DNA of 64,000 bases from Mucilaginibacter flavidus (lineage in GTDB: Bacteria; Bacteroidota; Bacteroidia; Sphingobacteriales; Sphingobacteriaceae). The stretch's first letter is position 1; each line of letters opens with the position of its first letter. Location of the stretch: NCBI RefSeq assembly GCF_024055575.1, contig NZ_JAMXOE010000010.1, positions 1-64,000 on the forward strand. Direction: 5' to 3'. The notes below the pieces were generated by a model. It searched no databases, had not been told where the DNA came from, and saw only the letters and a program-made list of their open reading frames with translations. Of the stretch, positions 46,801 through 54,944 are shown piece by piece. A program made the translations under genes and the position numbers.

Positions 46801-47156
46801 GGCCAGTTAAATTCAATACCGCCGGATATCCAGGGACCGGCGAGGCCCACCAACGCAGGCTTTATCACCTGGTTATAATACACAAAGTCGCGGTTTTTTA
46901 CTTTGTCATAAGCCCACTGTATCCTGCCGCCAAGTTCGGGCAGTATCATTATTTTCAGGTATTCATTTTCTAAAAACACAGCGGTATATGTCCGGTCATG
47001 TTTTTCATCTTCTATCTTTTCAATTACGGGGTGGGGATAAACTACACCACTGCTGCCCTGATACACTCTTTTCTCGAGGAACATTGGATTCTTTTCAGGT
47101 TTTCCGGTTCCGTAAGTAGGAATACTGACTTGTTCTATCCAGGCTTTTACGTCCAT
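43818..47156 (-). CDS. DUF5107 and TPR-repeat protein
   Basis: 1112 residues without signal peptide. The first part (about 25-330) is a DUF5107 domain: YLKIMILPELGGRIQWAYDKVKNRDFVYYN, GGIEFNWPQHHRPSTF, FLWWANPAVKVNDDYQSVFPPDV (all read in pieces), with a beta-sandwich like galactose-mutarotase folds. From about 460 on, some 12 TPR units follow (AIGLLLLKRGQFAKAEPYFRTAI, YYLGNIWYDKRQYSEAIHCWETSV). Such proteins stand in operons for hexose or uronate use in Bacteroidota; the biochemical role is not settled, perhaps binding of sugar conjugates. First gene of the operon, divergent from the AraC regulator. Confidence 0.9.
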   Translation of the reverse strand: MDVKAWIEQVSIPTYGTGKPEKNPMFLEKRVYQGSSGVVYPHPVIEKIEDEKHDRTYTAVFLENEYLKIMILPELGGRIQWAYDKVKNRDFVYYNQVIKPALVGLAGPWISGGIEFNWPQHHRPSTFLPVDFKIQENADGSKTVWVNELEVMFRTKGMAGFTLYPGKAYLEISGKLFNPTPFPQTFLWWANPAVKVNDDYQSVFPPDVYAVFDHGKRDVSDFPIATGTYYKVDYAPGTDISRYKNIPVPTSYMAIQSKYDFMGCYEHDTRGGMLHVADHHISPGKKQWTWGNGDFGFAWDRNLTDEDGPYIELMTGVFTDNQPDFSWLQPNEGKTFEQYFMPYSQIGLVKNATKEAMISAGKVDSNYFVKVYATAVYEHAVIKILHNGEEMKRFTANISPEAVFETAFDIQDDLDETELQIVVTDNKGITLVSYQPEKNTEHDIPAAAVAAKQPAEIEQIEDLFLNGLHLEQYRHATYNPLDYYEEALRRSPGDIRCNNAIGLLLLKRGQFAKAEPYFRTAIKTITKRNPNPYDGEPYFNLGLSLKLQGKPDEAFDAFYKAAWNDAMQHSAYLELARIATAQGKLDQALSLVQKSLIRNYHSSPARHLKTSLLRLNARSGEALIFINESLIIDPFNYGCMFEEYLLAGEQEDSATKLKNITGLIRSEPNNYLELSLGYAQAGLFGEALQVLDGYEKHHPVTSPMVFYYKCWFAAKTGDVESAKRHAVQAAAKIDGICFPNKVEEILILQNVATINPADARAYYYLGNIWYDKRQYSEAIHCWETSVTLDKSFPTAHRNLSLAYYNKLNQKESSLAEMELAFELDTTDARVLMELDQLYKISGSPFEERLKLLDKYPELVNERDDLYLERIVLLNNLRQYKSARELLAARKFHPWEGGEGKVVGQFLLCYIELAKEAIKNGDYEQAITLLTALEKYPENLGEGKLYNTPENDINYLMGCAYEGLRLGDAATARFKAATAGNSEPVQAIYYNDPQPDKILYQALAWQKLGDHQKARDIFQRFINFGIQHMNDEIRIDYFAVSLPDMLVFDIDINRRNYIFCHYLVGLGKMGLGEIEEGRACLEEVLNMDINHQGATVHLRMTDFFHQINKADVR

Positions 47157-47422
47157 ATATTATACTAATTTATGCTATTTTTATTTTAGTGGCAGGATGG
47201 ACAATAAAACTCCTGTTAAGATTTAATGGCTATTTTTCAGGAACTACACAATATTTGTTTTTTGAAAAAAAATATTGTCAATTAAATCATTTCCCGGCTA
47301 AATAAATACTATAATTGGTTTATGATAACAAACCTAATATGATTATCAGCGAGTTGGAATGACTAATATTGTGAAAATGATGGATTTTTATACACTTCTA
47401 CAAATGAATTCAGGGTAAATTA
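47157..47422. promoter_or_regulatory. Divergent promoter region between DUF5107 operon and araC-type gene
   Basis: 266 bp, AT-rich, no gene. It must hold promoters for both directions, and the AraC regulator probably binds here, but I could not identify a convincing repeated half-site. Confidence 0.45.
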
Positions 47423-48343
47423 ATGTCAAAGGAAAAATCACCGAGAAAAAGAGAGGGATTTGACGGGCAGCGCCTGATCGTCATCCCCAAAAAAATTGTG
47501 TCCGAGTTTCTCGTCAAGGATCCGGTAACGAGACAGATATACATTACCGATATTGGTTTTTATCCGAAAGCCATGTTTCATTATGCGGAAAGGGCACACG
47601 GAATAAGCCAGCACATTATTATTTATTGCATCGAAGGCTATGGATGGATCGAGATCAACAAGAAACGCGTCCGCATTTCGCCCTCGCAGTTTATCACTAT
47701 TCCCGCCCATACGCCTCATCGATATGGGGCTGACGAACAAAATCCCTGGTCGATTTACTGGGCACATTTTAAGGGAGAAAGCTCGGCATTTATTGCGGAC
47801 CTGATCGTCAAAAACTCAGACAATTACAGGCCACAGTTAACTTTCAACGAAGACCGCATCGGGCTTTTTGACGACATCTATTATAACCTGGAGAACGGTT
47901 ACGGCGATGATACGCTGCGTTACGTAAACATGATATTTTATCATTTCTTGTCTTCCATGATCTATGAAGACAAATTCAACCGGATTAAAAAAACAGTCAA
48001 AACCGACATGGTCGATACCGTGATCAAACTGATGCAGGATAAGATCCAGCAAACCATCTCACTCAGACAAATGGCGGACTTTTCCAGTCTTTCGGTTACA
48101 CACTTTTCATCGCTGTTCAAAAAGAAAACAGGATATTCCCCTATTGAATATTTCAATCACCTTAAAATACAAAAAGCCTGTCAGTACCTTGTATTTACTA
48201 CTATGACCGTCAAAGAACTCGCGTATTGCATAGGCATTGATGACCAATATTATTTCTCCCGAATGTTTAGCCGCCTGATGGGCATTTCGCCATCTGCCTA
48301 TCGCAAACGCAATGCTGAAACTAAATCACTCATAGCAACCTAA
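47423..48343 (+). CDS. AraC-family transcription regulator
   Basis: 306 residues. The N-terminal cupin-like sugar-binding part is seen in HIIIYCIEGYGWIEINKKRVRI, PSQFITIPAHTPHRYGADEQNPWSIYWAHF (in pieces). The C-terminal 100 residues carry the double helix-turn-helix of AraC (LRQMADFSSLSVTHFSSLFKKKTGYSPIEYFNHLKIQKACQYL; VKELAYCIGIDDQYYFSRMFSRLMGISPSAYRK, in pieces). It likely senses a free sugar and controls the divergent DUF5107-galM-porter operon and perhaps the GH genes. A weak stem-loop AGCCAT...AGTGGCT follows. Confidence 0.93.
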   Translation: MSKEKSPRKREGFDGQRLIVIPKKIVSEFLVKDPVTRQIYITDIGFYPKAMFHYAERAHGISQHIIIYCIEGYGWIEINKKRVRISPSQFITIPAHTPHRYGADEQNPWSIYWAHFKGESSAFIADLIVKNSDNYRPQLTFNEDRIGLFDDIYYNLENGYGDDTLRYVNMIFYHFLSSMIYEDKFNRIKKTVKTDMVDTVIKLMQDKIQQTISLRQMADFSSLSVTHFSSLFKKKTGYSPIEYFNHLKIQKACQYLVFTTMTVKELAYCIGIDDQYYFSRMFSRLMGISPSAYRKRNAETKSLIAT

Positions 48344-48489
48344 GCCATTGTGAGTGGCTTTGAGGCCAATAGCTGTTCTTCAATACGACAATTAGTCGTT
48401 CGTCTTTCTATCAATGGAATACCCTATTAAAATATTCCAATATAAATATCAACAAATACATTCCGATATTTAATAATACGTTATCCTCT

Positions 48490-50313
48490 TTATTGTAACT
48501 TATTTAATATTGGGGTTGCACTGCCATTTAAGCGGCTCATTTCGCCTTTTAACATTTCAAATACAACAATGTCATTCTTTCCCTTCTTTAGCCATTCGGC
48601 CGGCAAATAAAGCGTTTGTTGCGGGCCTACCGACCAGTATCTACCCAAATTGTGACCATTTACCCAAACCACTCCTTTGCCCCAGGACTCCATATTTAAA
48701 TAGGTGTCAGCTACTTTTGAAAGATTAAATTCGCCTTTGCGTACTACCGGTATGTGTGTTGCTTTTTTATTGCCGTAAACAATATTGTTAACATGTTTAA
48801 ACGGTAAACTATACATTGCCCAGTTATAAACTTCAGCCCCATTAAACTTCACGCTTTCTGTTATGCCTTTTTTATTCTTAAGCAGGTATGGACCAAAATT
48901 TACCCTGCCTGAATTTTCAACCAGGATATCTAACTTAACCCTGCCCGCCGGTAAAGTAAGTTTAATGCTGTCCTGTTTATGCCTGCGGTCAAGCAAGCCA
49001 ACATTTTTGCCGTTTATCATTATGACTGCGTAATCGCGTAATTCATTGAGTTTAATTACGCCTGTTTTGCCGCCCTTTATTGTAGTGCGGTATAATACAA
49101 AACCATAGTCCTGCTTTAAATCCTCAAAAGTTAAAGGGGTTTTGTTAAGAACAGGTTTTGGTAAAATATCAAGGATCCCGGCCGATTCATTTAACTGAAT
49201 ATTGTCAATAGCTATGGTTGGTTTGGCTGCCGGCACCGGTGGCAGGGTTTGCCCCGCAGGCAAATGTTTGGCAATGACCTGCCTGAACAACATGAACTTG
49301 TTTGTGGCATTGCCTGCTTCGTCCAGCGGTGCGTCATAATCGTAACTGCTTATTTGCGGCTCGTAGGGGTGCTTGTCATCGTAATTAGCGCCGTTCATAA
49401 AACCCCTGGTGGTGCCGCCGTGAAACATGTACATGTTAATAGAAATCCCCGCTGATAAAGCGCCGTCTAACCTGGCGGTATAATTTTCAGCAGGTACAGT
49501 ATGATGCGCCGTGCCCCACCAGTCAAACCAGGCAGGATACCATTCAGCAATATAAAAGGGGCCTTTGCCACCATGATTTTCGCTGATTAACTTTTTTACT
49601 TTCACAGGGTTATCAATACCGTTAATTGCCGGAAGCAAGCCCGGTAAATGGCCATCTGCTATCGCGTCTGTTGGGTCGCAAGTATAAAGCAGTCCATCAA
49701 AGCCGGCTTCTTTAAATAGTCGCTGGTTAATTGCAAGGTATTCTTTATCGTTACCGTATGAGCCATATTCGTTCTCAATTTGCACCATTAATATATTCCC
49801 TCCGTGATTTACTTGTAATGGCGCCAATTGCTTGCCTATTTCTTTAATATAGGTTTCATATTCTTTAAGGTATTTTTCCTCCTTGCTTCGCACTATCAAT
49901 CCTTTTTCATTTTGCAGCCAATACGGATACCCTCCAAACTCCCATTCGGCACATACATACGGGCTTGGCCGTAGTATCACCCACAATCCTTCTTCCTTTG
50001 CTATTTTAACAAATTCGGCTACGTTATTATTCCCGCTAAAATCAAACTTACCCTTTTGCGGTTCGTGCAGGTTCCAAAAAACATATGTGCCAATAGTGTT
50101 AAGTCCCATAGCTTTTGCCATCTTCATACGTGCACGCCAGGCCTCGCGGGGTACGCGGGGGTAGTGTATTTCGCCCGAAATCATCAGGAAGGGTTTACCA
50201 TCAAGCATAAAAGACGAATCGCTCAAAGCAAAGGAATGAGTTATTTTTTGAGCATTGAGGCTAATATGCCAAAGCAGGATAAACGATAGCATTAGTGCTT
50301 TTTTAAGGGTCAT
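48490..50313 (-). CDS. GH35 family beta-galactosidase
   Basis: 607 residues with signal peptide (ends SLNAQ). The GH35 barrel is clear: FLMISGEIHYPRVPREAWRARMKMAKAMGLNTIGTYVFWNLHEPQ (in pieces), acid/base Glu in VQIENEYGSYG (about residue 184), nucleophile in FYIAEWYPAWFDWWG (about 256). Jelly-roll domains with WVNGHNLGRYWSVGPQQTLYLP close the chain. It splits terminal beta-galactose, commonly beta-1,3 or beta-1,4 linked. Separated by 80 bp from the GH30 gene behind it on the minus strand, so both may share transcription starting before GH30. Confidence 0.95.
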   Translation of the reverse strand: MTLKKALMLSFILLWHISLNAQKITHSFALSDSSFMLDGKPFLMISGEIHYPRVPREAWRARMKMAKAMGLNTIGTYVFWNLHEPQKGKFDFSGNNNVAEFVKIAKEEGLWVILRPSPYVCAEWEFGGYPYWLQNEKGLIVRSKEEKYLKEYETYIKEIGKQLAPLQVNHGGNILMVQIENEYGSYGNDKEYLAINQRLFKEAGFDGLLYTCDPTDAIADGHLPGLLPAINGIDNPVKVKKLISENHGGKGPFYIAEWYPAWFDWWGTAHHTVPAENYTARLDGALSAGISINMYMFHGGTTRGFMNGANYDDKHPYEPQISSYDYDAPLDEAGNATNKFMLFRQVIAKHLPAGQTLPPVPAAKPTIAIDNIQLNESAGILDILPKPVLNKTPLTFEDLKQDYGFVLYRTTIKGGKTGVIKLNELRDYAVIMINGKNVGLLDRRHKQDSIKLTLPAGRVKLDILVENSGRVNFGPYLLKNKKGITESVKFNGAEVYNWAMYSLPFKHVNNIVYGNKKATHIPVVRKGEFNLSKVADTYLNMESWGKGVVWVNGHNLGRYWSVGPQQTLYLPAEWLKKGKNDIVVFEMLKGEMSRLNGSATPILNKLQ

Positions 50314-50393
50314 CGGTGGTATATTTAAAGGGTTTTTGAAATGGTTAGCTGTAAAATTGAGAGTTTACTATATTTATTGGTTAATTGCATAGA

Positions 50394-51950
50394 TTAATTA
50401 ATAGTGGCCGTTATCGTGGTTACCGACCGGGGGGTGATCGCTACTGTTCTGTTATCAGCAGTACCCGCCTGGAGATTTGCTGCTGACGACGTTGTAAACA
50501 CCTTGACTTTAGAAATTTTAGCATTGCCTGCAATTATATTGAGCGGTACATGTTCTGTGTTGTTATTGATAACGACAACCGCCAGTTGATTACCCTTTTT
50601 AAAGGCGGAAATTAATAACGGGCTTTGTAAACGCTGATCGCCGCTTACCTGTGTATCAACTCTTACAGCACCCGGCCTGATGAACCTGCTGTAATTGCCC
50701 AATGCCCAGAGCATCTTGCTGTCATAATAATTGCCGTCGGTTTTATTGTTATCCACATAAATAAGCCCGTCTTTATAATCGTATCGCGAAACGGCTGTCC
50801 ACCATTGCCAAGCCGAAGCGTTGGCCACGCTAAGATCGGTATGAATAACCCTGGCAAGGTATAAGGCGGCGTCGATACCCAGGGAGCGTTTGCTGCCGTT
50901 AATTTCACCTGCATTATCACCAAGTATGCAATATTCCGATTGCCAAAACGATAACCCTGGGTATTTATTCAATTGATCAGCAAGTGACCGGCGCAGTTTT
51001 CTGGCTGTTGAGTCGGGCGAAGTGGTAAAATAACTGTGCGCTGCGAGGGCTCTTTTCAGATGTTTTAAATCACCGATATAGTTAACAGACCCTGGCTTAA
51101 AAAAGTCATCAACCTGGTTGCCCTTGCTTGGTTTATCGCTCGCGGGTAAGAGGTAAGCCAGGCTACCGGCTTCGGCCATTATGATTTTTGATGGTACATG
51201 GTTTTTATAAAAACTTGTATCAATTGCCCTCAAAAGGCCGGCAATTTCGCTGTTTGAATAGGGACATCCTTCCTGGCCGCCATCGCTCCAGTCCCATTGT
51301 GGTTCATTCACCGGGCTTATATAATCCAGGTTGATACCTGTTTGCTTTTTGATGCCTATTTCGACAGCGGAAAGATAATTAGCAAATGCACCGTACTTTT
51401 CAGCGGCAATGTTTGATTTACCAGCAGTTGCAAATGCCTTACCATTAACGGTTAAGTTTACCGGGGGGCTATTTACGAAACCGAGGAACTGATTAACACC
51501 GCGTTTTTTTGCAGCCGACAAAAACCACAATTGCCCGGCCTGGCTTTGCCAGTTATAAGAGCCATCGGCATTTAAAAATGATTCGGCCCGCCGCCATTCG
51601 TCTTTGATGCCGCTTTTTTCGGCCTGAGCGGCACTGCCCGCACCTATATTGAACCGCCACAACGACAGCGCAATCCCCCGGGGTGAGCCATCGGTAAGCG
51701 TGTCAGTACTAAATAGTAAGTCGGCAATCTTTTCTTTTTTTTCGTTAGGCCATTTGCCAATGAATTGACATGCCCAGGCATCCGATGCGCCAAAATTGTC
51801 AATTTGCTGGTAAGTTTTTGACAGATCGATATTTACTGAAATAGCGCTCTGTTGGCCTTTAACTAAAATACCGTAGTGCAGTAGCAATGCTAATGCCGGT
51901 ATGACTTTTTTAAGGGTAGAAGTTGCTATCATAACTGGATAAAAGTTCAA
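50394..51950 (-). CDS. GH30 family glycosidase (possible endo-beta-1,6-galactanase)
   Basis: 518 residues; signal peptide after MIATSTLKKVIPALALL (the ATG at 51932 may be the true start). GH30 features: IDNFGASDAWACQFIG at the start of the barrel, acid/base Glu in ISPVNEPQWDW (about 217) and nucleophile in LSFWQSEYCILG (about 338), with a beta-sandwich at the end. NEPQWDW plus the DGGQEGCPYSN loop resembles GH30 endo-beta-1,6-galactanases more than glucosylceramidases, which would fit the two neighbouring beta-galactosidases. Subfamily is my inference. First gene of the GH30-GH35 unit. Confidence 0.88.
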   Translation of the reverse strand: MNFYPVMIATSTLKKVIPALALLLHYGILVKGQQSAISVNIDLSKTYQQIDNFGASDAWACQFIGKWPNEKKEKIADLLFSTDTLTDGSPRGIALSLWRFNIGAGSAAQAEKSGIKDEWRRAESFLNADGSYNWQSQAGQLWFLSAAKKRGVNQFLGFVNSPPVNLTVNGKAFATAGKSNIAAEKYGAFANYLSAVEIGIKKQTGINLDYISPVNEPQWDWSDGGQEGCPYSNSEIAGLLRAIDTSFYKNHVPSKIIMAEAGSLAYLLPASDKPSKGNQVDDFFKPGSVNYIGDLKHLKRALAAHSYFTTSPDSTARKLRRSLADQLNKYPGLSFWQSEYCILGDNAGEINGSKRSLGIDAALYLARVIHTDLSVANASAWQWWTAVSRYDYKDGLIYVDNNKTDGNYYDSKMLWALGNYSRFIRPGAVRVDTQVSGDQRLQSPLLISAFKKGNQLAVVVINNNTEHVPLNIIAGNAKISKVKVFTTSSAANLQAGTADNRTVAITPRSVTTITATIN

Positions 51951-52264
51951 ATACCACTACAAAACGCCGGGGAAGTTGAACTGTAATTTATTTTATTGTT
52001 GTACAATTTGCTACTGCGATTGACATTTAGCTAATGTAATTGGGTATATATGTCAAATTAACATTAATTATTTGCCATTTGAAAGTATTTGCTTTTTTAT
52101 TTGTAATAAATATTCATTAAACAATTTGGTTTTTTACCCCGCCTGGTAGTTCGCTATAGGCCGCTTGACTTTGTGGATTAATAATTTATTTGGACCGCTC
52201 ACATGTGGATTGTTGAAAATTACAGTTTGGTGAGGTCAGTCCAAATTAGCTACTTTCGGCAGGT
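51951..52264. promoter_or_regulatory. Divergent promoter region GH30 / topB
   Basis: 314 bp, AT-rich. TTACCCC-N6-TAGTTCGCTATA lies at 52134-52158 and resembles 27639-27663 in front of susC. Close to topB, TTTG (52226-52229), 21 bp, TACTTTCG (52251-52258) fits the Bacteroidota promoter pattern TTTG / TAnnTTTG with one change and would start transcription only a few bases before the ATG. Confidence 0.45.
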
Positions 52265-54070
52265 ATGAAAGTGATCATTGCTGAAAAGCCGTCTGTGGGG
52301 CGCGAGATTGCCAAAGTGTTCGGGGCAACGACGAAGAAAGATGGTTATATAGAAGGCAAAGGCTATACGTTTACCTGGGCGTTCGGCCATCTGCTGCAAT
52401 TGGCAGCGCCACAAGAGTACGGGTTTTATGGCTGGAATGTACAGAACCTGCCGATGCTCCCGCAAAAATTTAAGCTGGCGATTCGTAAAGTAAAATCTAA
52501 GGATGGCATGATTGAAGATCCCGGCGTTAGGAAACAGCTGGATATCATTAAATCACTGTTTGACGAGGCGACTGAAATTATAGTGGCGACGGATGCCGGG
52601 CGGGAGGGAGAGTTGATCTTCCGTTATATTTATTATTACCTGAAGTGCAAAAAGCCCTTCAAACGATTGTGGATTTCTTCCCAAACTGATGAAGCCATTA
52701 AGGAAGGCTTCCGGAACTTAAAACCCGGTTCCGACTATGATACGCTTTTTAATTCTGCGCATTGCCGCTCACAATCAGATTGGCTGGTGGGGATGAACGC
52801 CACGCAGGCGCTTAGTTTATCGGCAGGCTCACGTTCCGTACTATCACTAGGCAGGGTGCAAACGCCTACGCTGGCCATGATCTGCTCCCGCTATAACGAG
52901 AACAAAAACTTTGTCCCCGAGCCATTTTACCAGGTGAGTATCATGCTGGATAAGGACGGGCAGGTTTTCCGCGCAATAACCGAAGAGAAATACAAAACGA
53001 AGGACGCTGCACAATTGATTGTTGACCAGGTAAAAGAAACCGGCAATATATTAAGTGTAGAAGCCAAACCAAGAAAAGAACCTCCTCCTTTACTGCACGA
53101 CCTGAGCAGCCTGCAGCAGGAAGCTAATAAAAAGAAAGGTTTTACGGCCGATCAGACGTTGACTCTTTTACAGAACCTTTATGAGAGTAAGCTGGTTACT
53201 TACCCAAGAACGGGCAGTCGCTACATCGGCGATGATGTATTTGCTACTGTACCCCAATTGATAGAAAAGCTAAGCGGGCATCCGGAGTTGGGTAAACAAG
53301 CAGCTGTACTTATGGGCGCCAAACTTAGCAAACGCAGTGTAAATGCCAAAAAAGTAACTGATCACCACGCCATCCTGACAACCGGTGAAGAGCCCCGCCA
53401 ACTTTCGAATGATCAACAAGCGATTTATGACCTGGTAGCGGGCCGCATGCTCGAAGCCTTTCACCAGGATTGCATCAAGGAAATTACCAAAATTATCGTA
53501 GAATCCGGTCATAAGTTTATTGCCAGCGGCACAGTAATTAGTACAGCCGGCTGGCGTGCCGTGTTTAACGAACCCGACGAAGAAAAAAAGGACGAGGAAA
53601 ACGCCAGTCTTCCAAAAGTTAAACAAGGAGAAGACTTGCCTATTGTTGAAAAGACCCTGTTGGAAAAACAGACCAAGCCTCGTCCTCTATATAACGAGGC
53701 CAGCCTGTTAAAAGCACTTGAAACAGCCGGCAAGGAAATTGACGATGAAGAATTGCGCTATGCCATGAAAGATAGCGGTTTGGGCACGCCTGCAACCCGC
53801 GCCGCCATTATTGAAACATTGATTAAACGCGACTACATTGTGCGCGAAAAAAAGAACCTGGTACCTACCCCAACCGGCCTTGCCGTTTACAACGTTGTAA
53901 AAGATTACCGCATCGCACAGGCGGAACTGACCGGCAACTGGGAAAAGAGGCTGGAGGAGATCCGCTCCGGCGCCTCGGTGACCGGCTTCCAGGAGGAGAT
54001 CAAAGCTTATACCTGCACAATTACGCAGGAACTGCTGGTTGCAGGTAAAGGGATGCAATTGGTAAAATGA
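52265..54070 (+). CDS. topB: DNA topoisomerase III
   Basis: 601 residues, type IA topoisomerase. TOPRIM start MKVIIAEKPSVGREIAKVFG with the DxD-type block ATDAGREGELIFRYIYY, then SQSDWLVGMNATQALSL, the QTPTLAMI clamp and the active-site Tyr in LVTYPRTGSRYI (about residue 318). The C-terminus ends shortly after the core (VTGFQEEIKAYTCTITQELL) without the zinc-ribbon repeats that many topB genes have, so it is a compact form. It decatenates DNA and resolves recombination intermediates. Single gene. Accessory copies of topB ride on integrative elements, but no conjugation genes are nearby. Confidence 0.94.
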   Translation: MKVIIAEKPSVGREIAKVFGATTKKDGYIEGKGYTFTWAFGHLLQLAAPQEYGFYGWNVQNLPMLPQKFKLAIRKVKSKDGMIEDPGVRKQLDIIKSLFDEATEIIVATDAGREGELIFRYIYYYLKCKKPFKRLWISSQTDEAIKEGFRNLKPGSDYDTLFNSAHCRSQSDWLVGMNATQALSLSAGSRSVLSLGRVQTPTLAMICSRYNENKNFVPEPFYQVSIMLDKDGQVFRAITEEKYKTKDAAQLIVDQVKETGNILSVEAKPRKEPPPLLHDLSSLQQEANKKKGFTADQTLTLLQNLYESKLVTYPRTGSRYIGDDVFATVPQLIEKLSGHPELGKQAAVLMGAKLSKRSVNAKKVTDHHAILTTGEEPRQLSNDQQAIYDLVAGRMLEAFHQDCIKEITKIIVESGHKFIASGTVISTAGWRAVFNEPDEEKKDEENASLPKVKQGEDLPIVEKTLLEKQTKPRPLYNEASLLKALETAGKEIDDEELRYAMKDSGLGTPATRAAIIETLIKRDYIVREKKNLVPTPTGLAVYNVVKDYRIAQAELTGNWEKRLEEIRSGASVTGFQEEIKAYTCTITQELLVAGKGMQLVK

Positions 54071-54187
54071 TTCTTTTAGGAAAGCATCATACAGGTTGCA
54101 GCCCTTCACCTCACAACCCGCTGCCATCAATGCTAACGATAATGCAGCTCTATTCTCTATATGTAAAATATATATAGCATCAGCATA

Positions 54188-54276
54188 ATTTTATTTGCTA
54201 AATCGATTTTTTTGATTTTATTTGCTAAATCGATAATAAGTGGAGCTAAAATAGCTAAATTGATTTAGCTATTTTA
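54188..54276. terminator. Tandem 20-mers and perfect AT-rich terminator between convergent genes
   Basis: ATTTTATTTGCTAAATCGAT occurs twice (54188-54207 and 54215-54234, period 27). It is followed by the 12-bp perfect stem AAAATAGCTAAA / TTTAGCTATTTT with a four-base loop (54248-54275). The stem is A-rich before and T-rich after, so it can stop transcripts from both sides. Confidence 0.7.
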
Positions 54277-54341
54277 TATTTCGATGAAATAAAAATTTCT
54301 TTATACGTAAAAGACGGTTCGAACATATTTCCCTGGCGTCT

Positions 54342-54932
54342 TCACTCCGCGTTCATTGCCTGCTTAATTAAGTCGAGGCCCTGTGGCGTAAAATTTAAAC
54401 CTAAGGCAAAACTATGCCCATGGCTATCCATTTTTAACAGCGATTTACGAAGTATATTGATCATTTTATCCGGTTCATTCCGGTATTTCTTCCTAAAATC
54501 CTCGTACTGGTATTGCAGAAACACCAAGCAAAGCGCGTTTTCCATGGTCTGAACATCAGCGTCTACCTTAATGCGTTTTTTTAGGATGATTTGGCTCACC
54601 CGTTCTATCTCCGCAGTTTCATAACCAGCTTGTTCCATTAAACTGCCCGTTATGGTTGCATGGTGCTGTGCAAGGTCTTTTCGCCATTTCAAATAAGGAT
54701 CCCGCCCTTCGGGGTAGCTTTCACGTGGTATTTCCCAACGGCCAATATGCTGACTTCGTGATGCCAGTAGCAGTTCTTCGCTGGCTGCAGGATCCAGCTT
54801 TAATATCCAGTCATGCAATTTAATAGCGAAGAAATATTCCTGCGGGTAGTTGGTCCCATCCCACTCAAAATTGCGCGGATCTTGCATATTATAAGCATCA
54901 AAAAGCTGGAACGCGGCGTCTAATTTATTCAT
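54342..54932 (-). CDS. DUF4202 protein of the nitrate assimilation operon
   Basis: 196 residues, helical, no signal. MNKLDAAFQLFDAYNMQDPRNFEWDG, RSQHIGRWEIPRESYPEGRDPYLKWR and AQHHATITGSLMEQAGY (in pieces) are the conserved blocks of DUF4202. The RxQHIxRWxIPR motif with its histidines and the later HH resemble an HD-like metal site, but the function is unknown. Genes of this family stand regularly in nitrate/sulfur assimilation clusters. Last gene of the minus-strand operon, 12 bp behind the rubredoxin-domain gene. Confidence 0.85.
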   Translation of the reverse strand: MNKLDAAFQLFDAYNMQDPRNFEWDGTNYPQEYFFAIKLHDWILKLDPAASEELLLASRSQHIGRWEIPRESYPEGRDPYLKWRKDLAQHHATITGSLMEQAGYETAEIERVSQIILKKRIKVDADVQTMENALCLVFLQYQYEDFRKKYRNEPDKMINILRKSLLKMDSHGHSFALGLNFTPQGLDLIKQAMNAE

Positions 54933-54944
54933 CGCCTTAAATTA

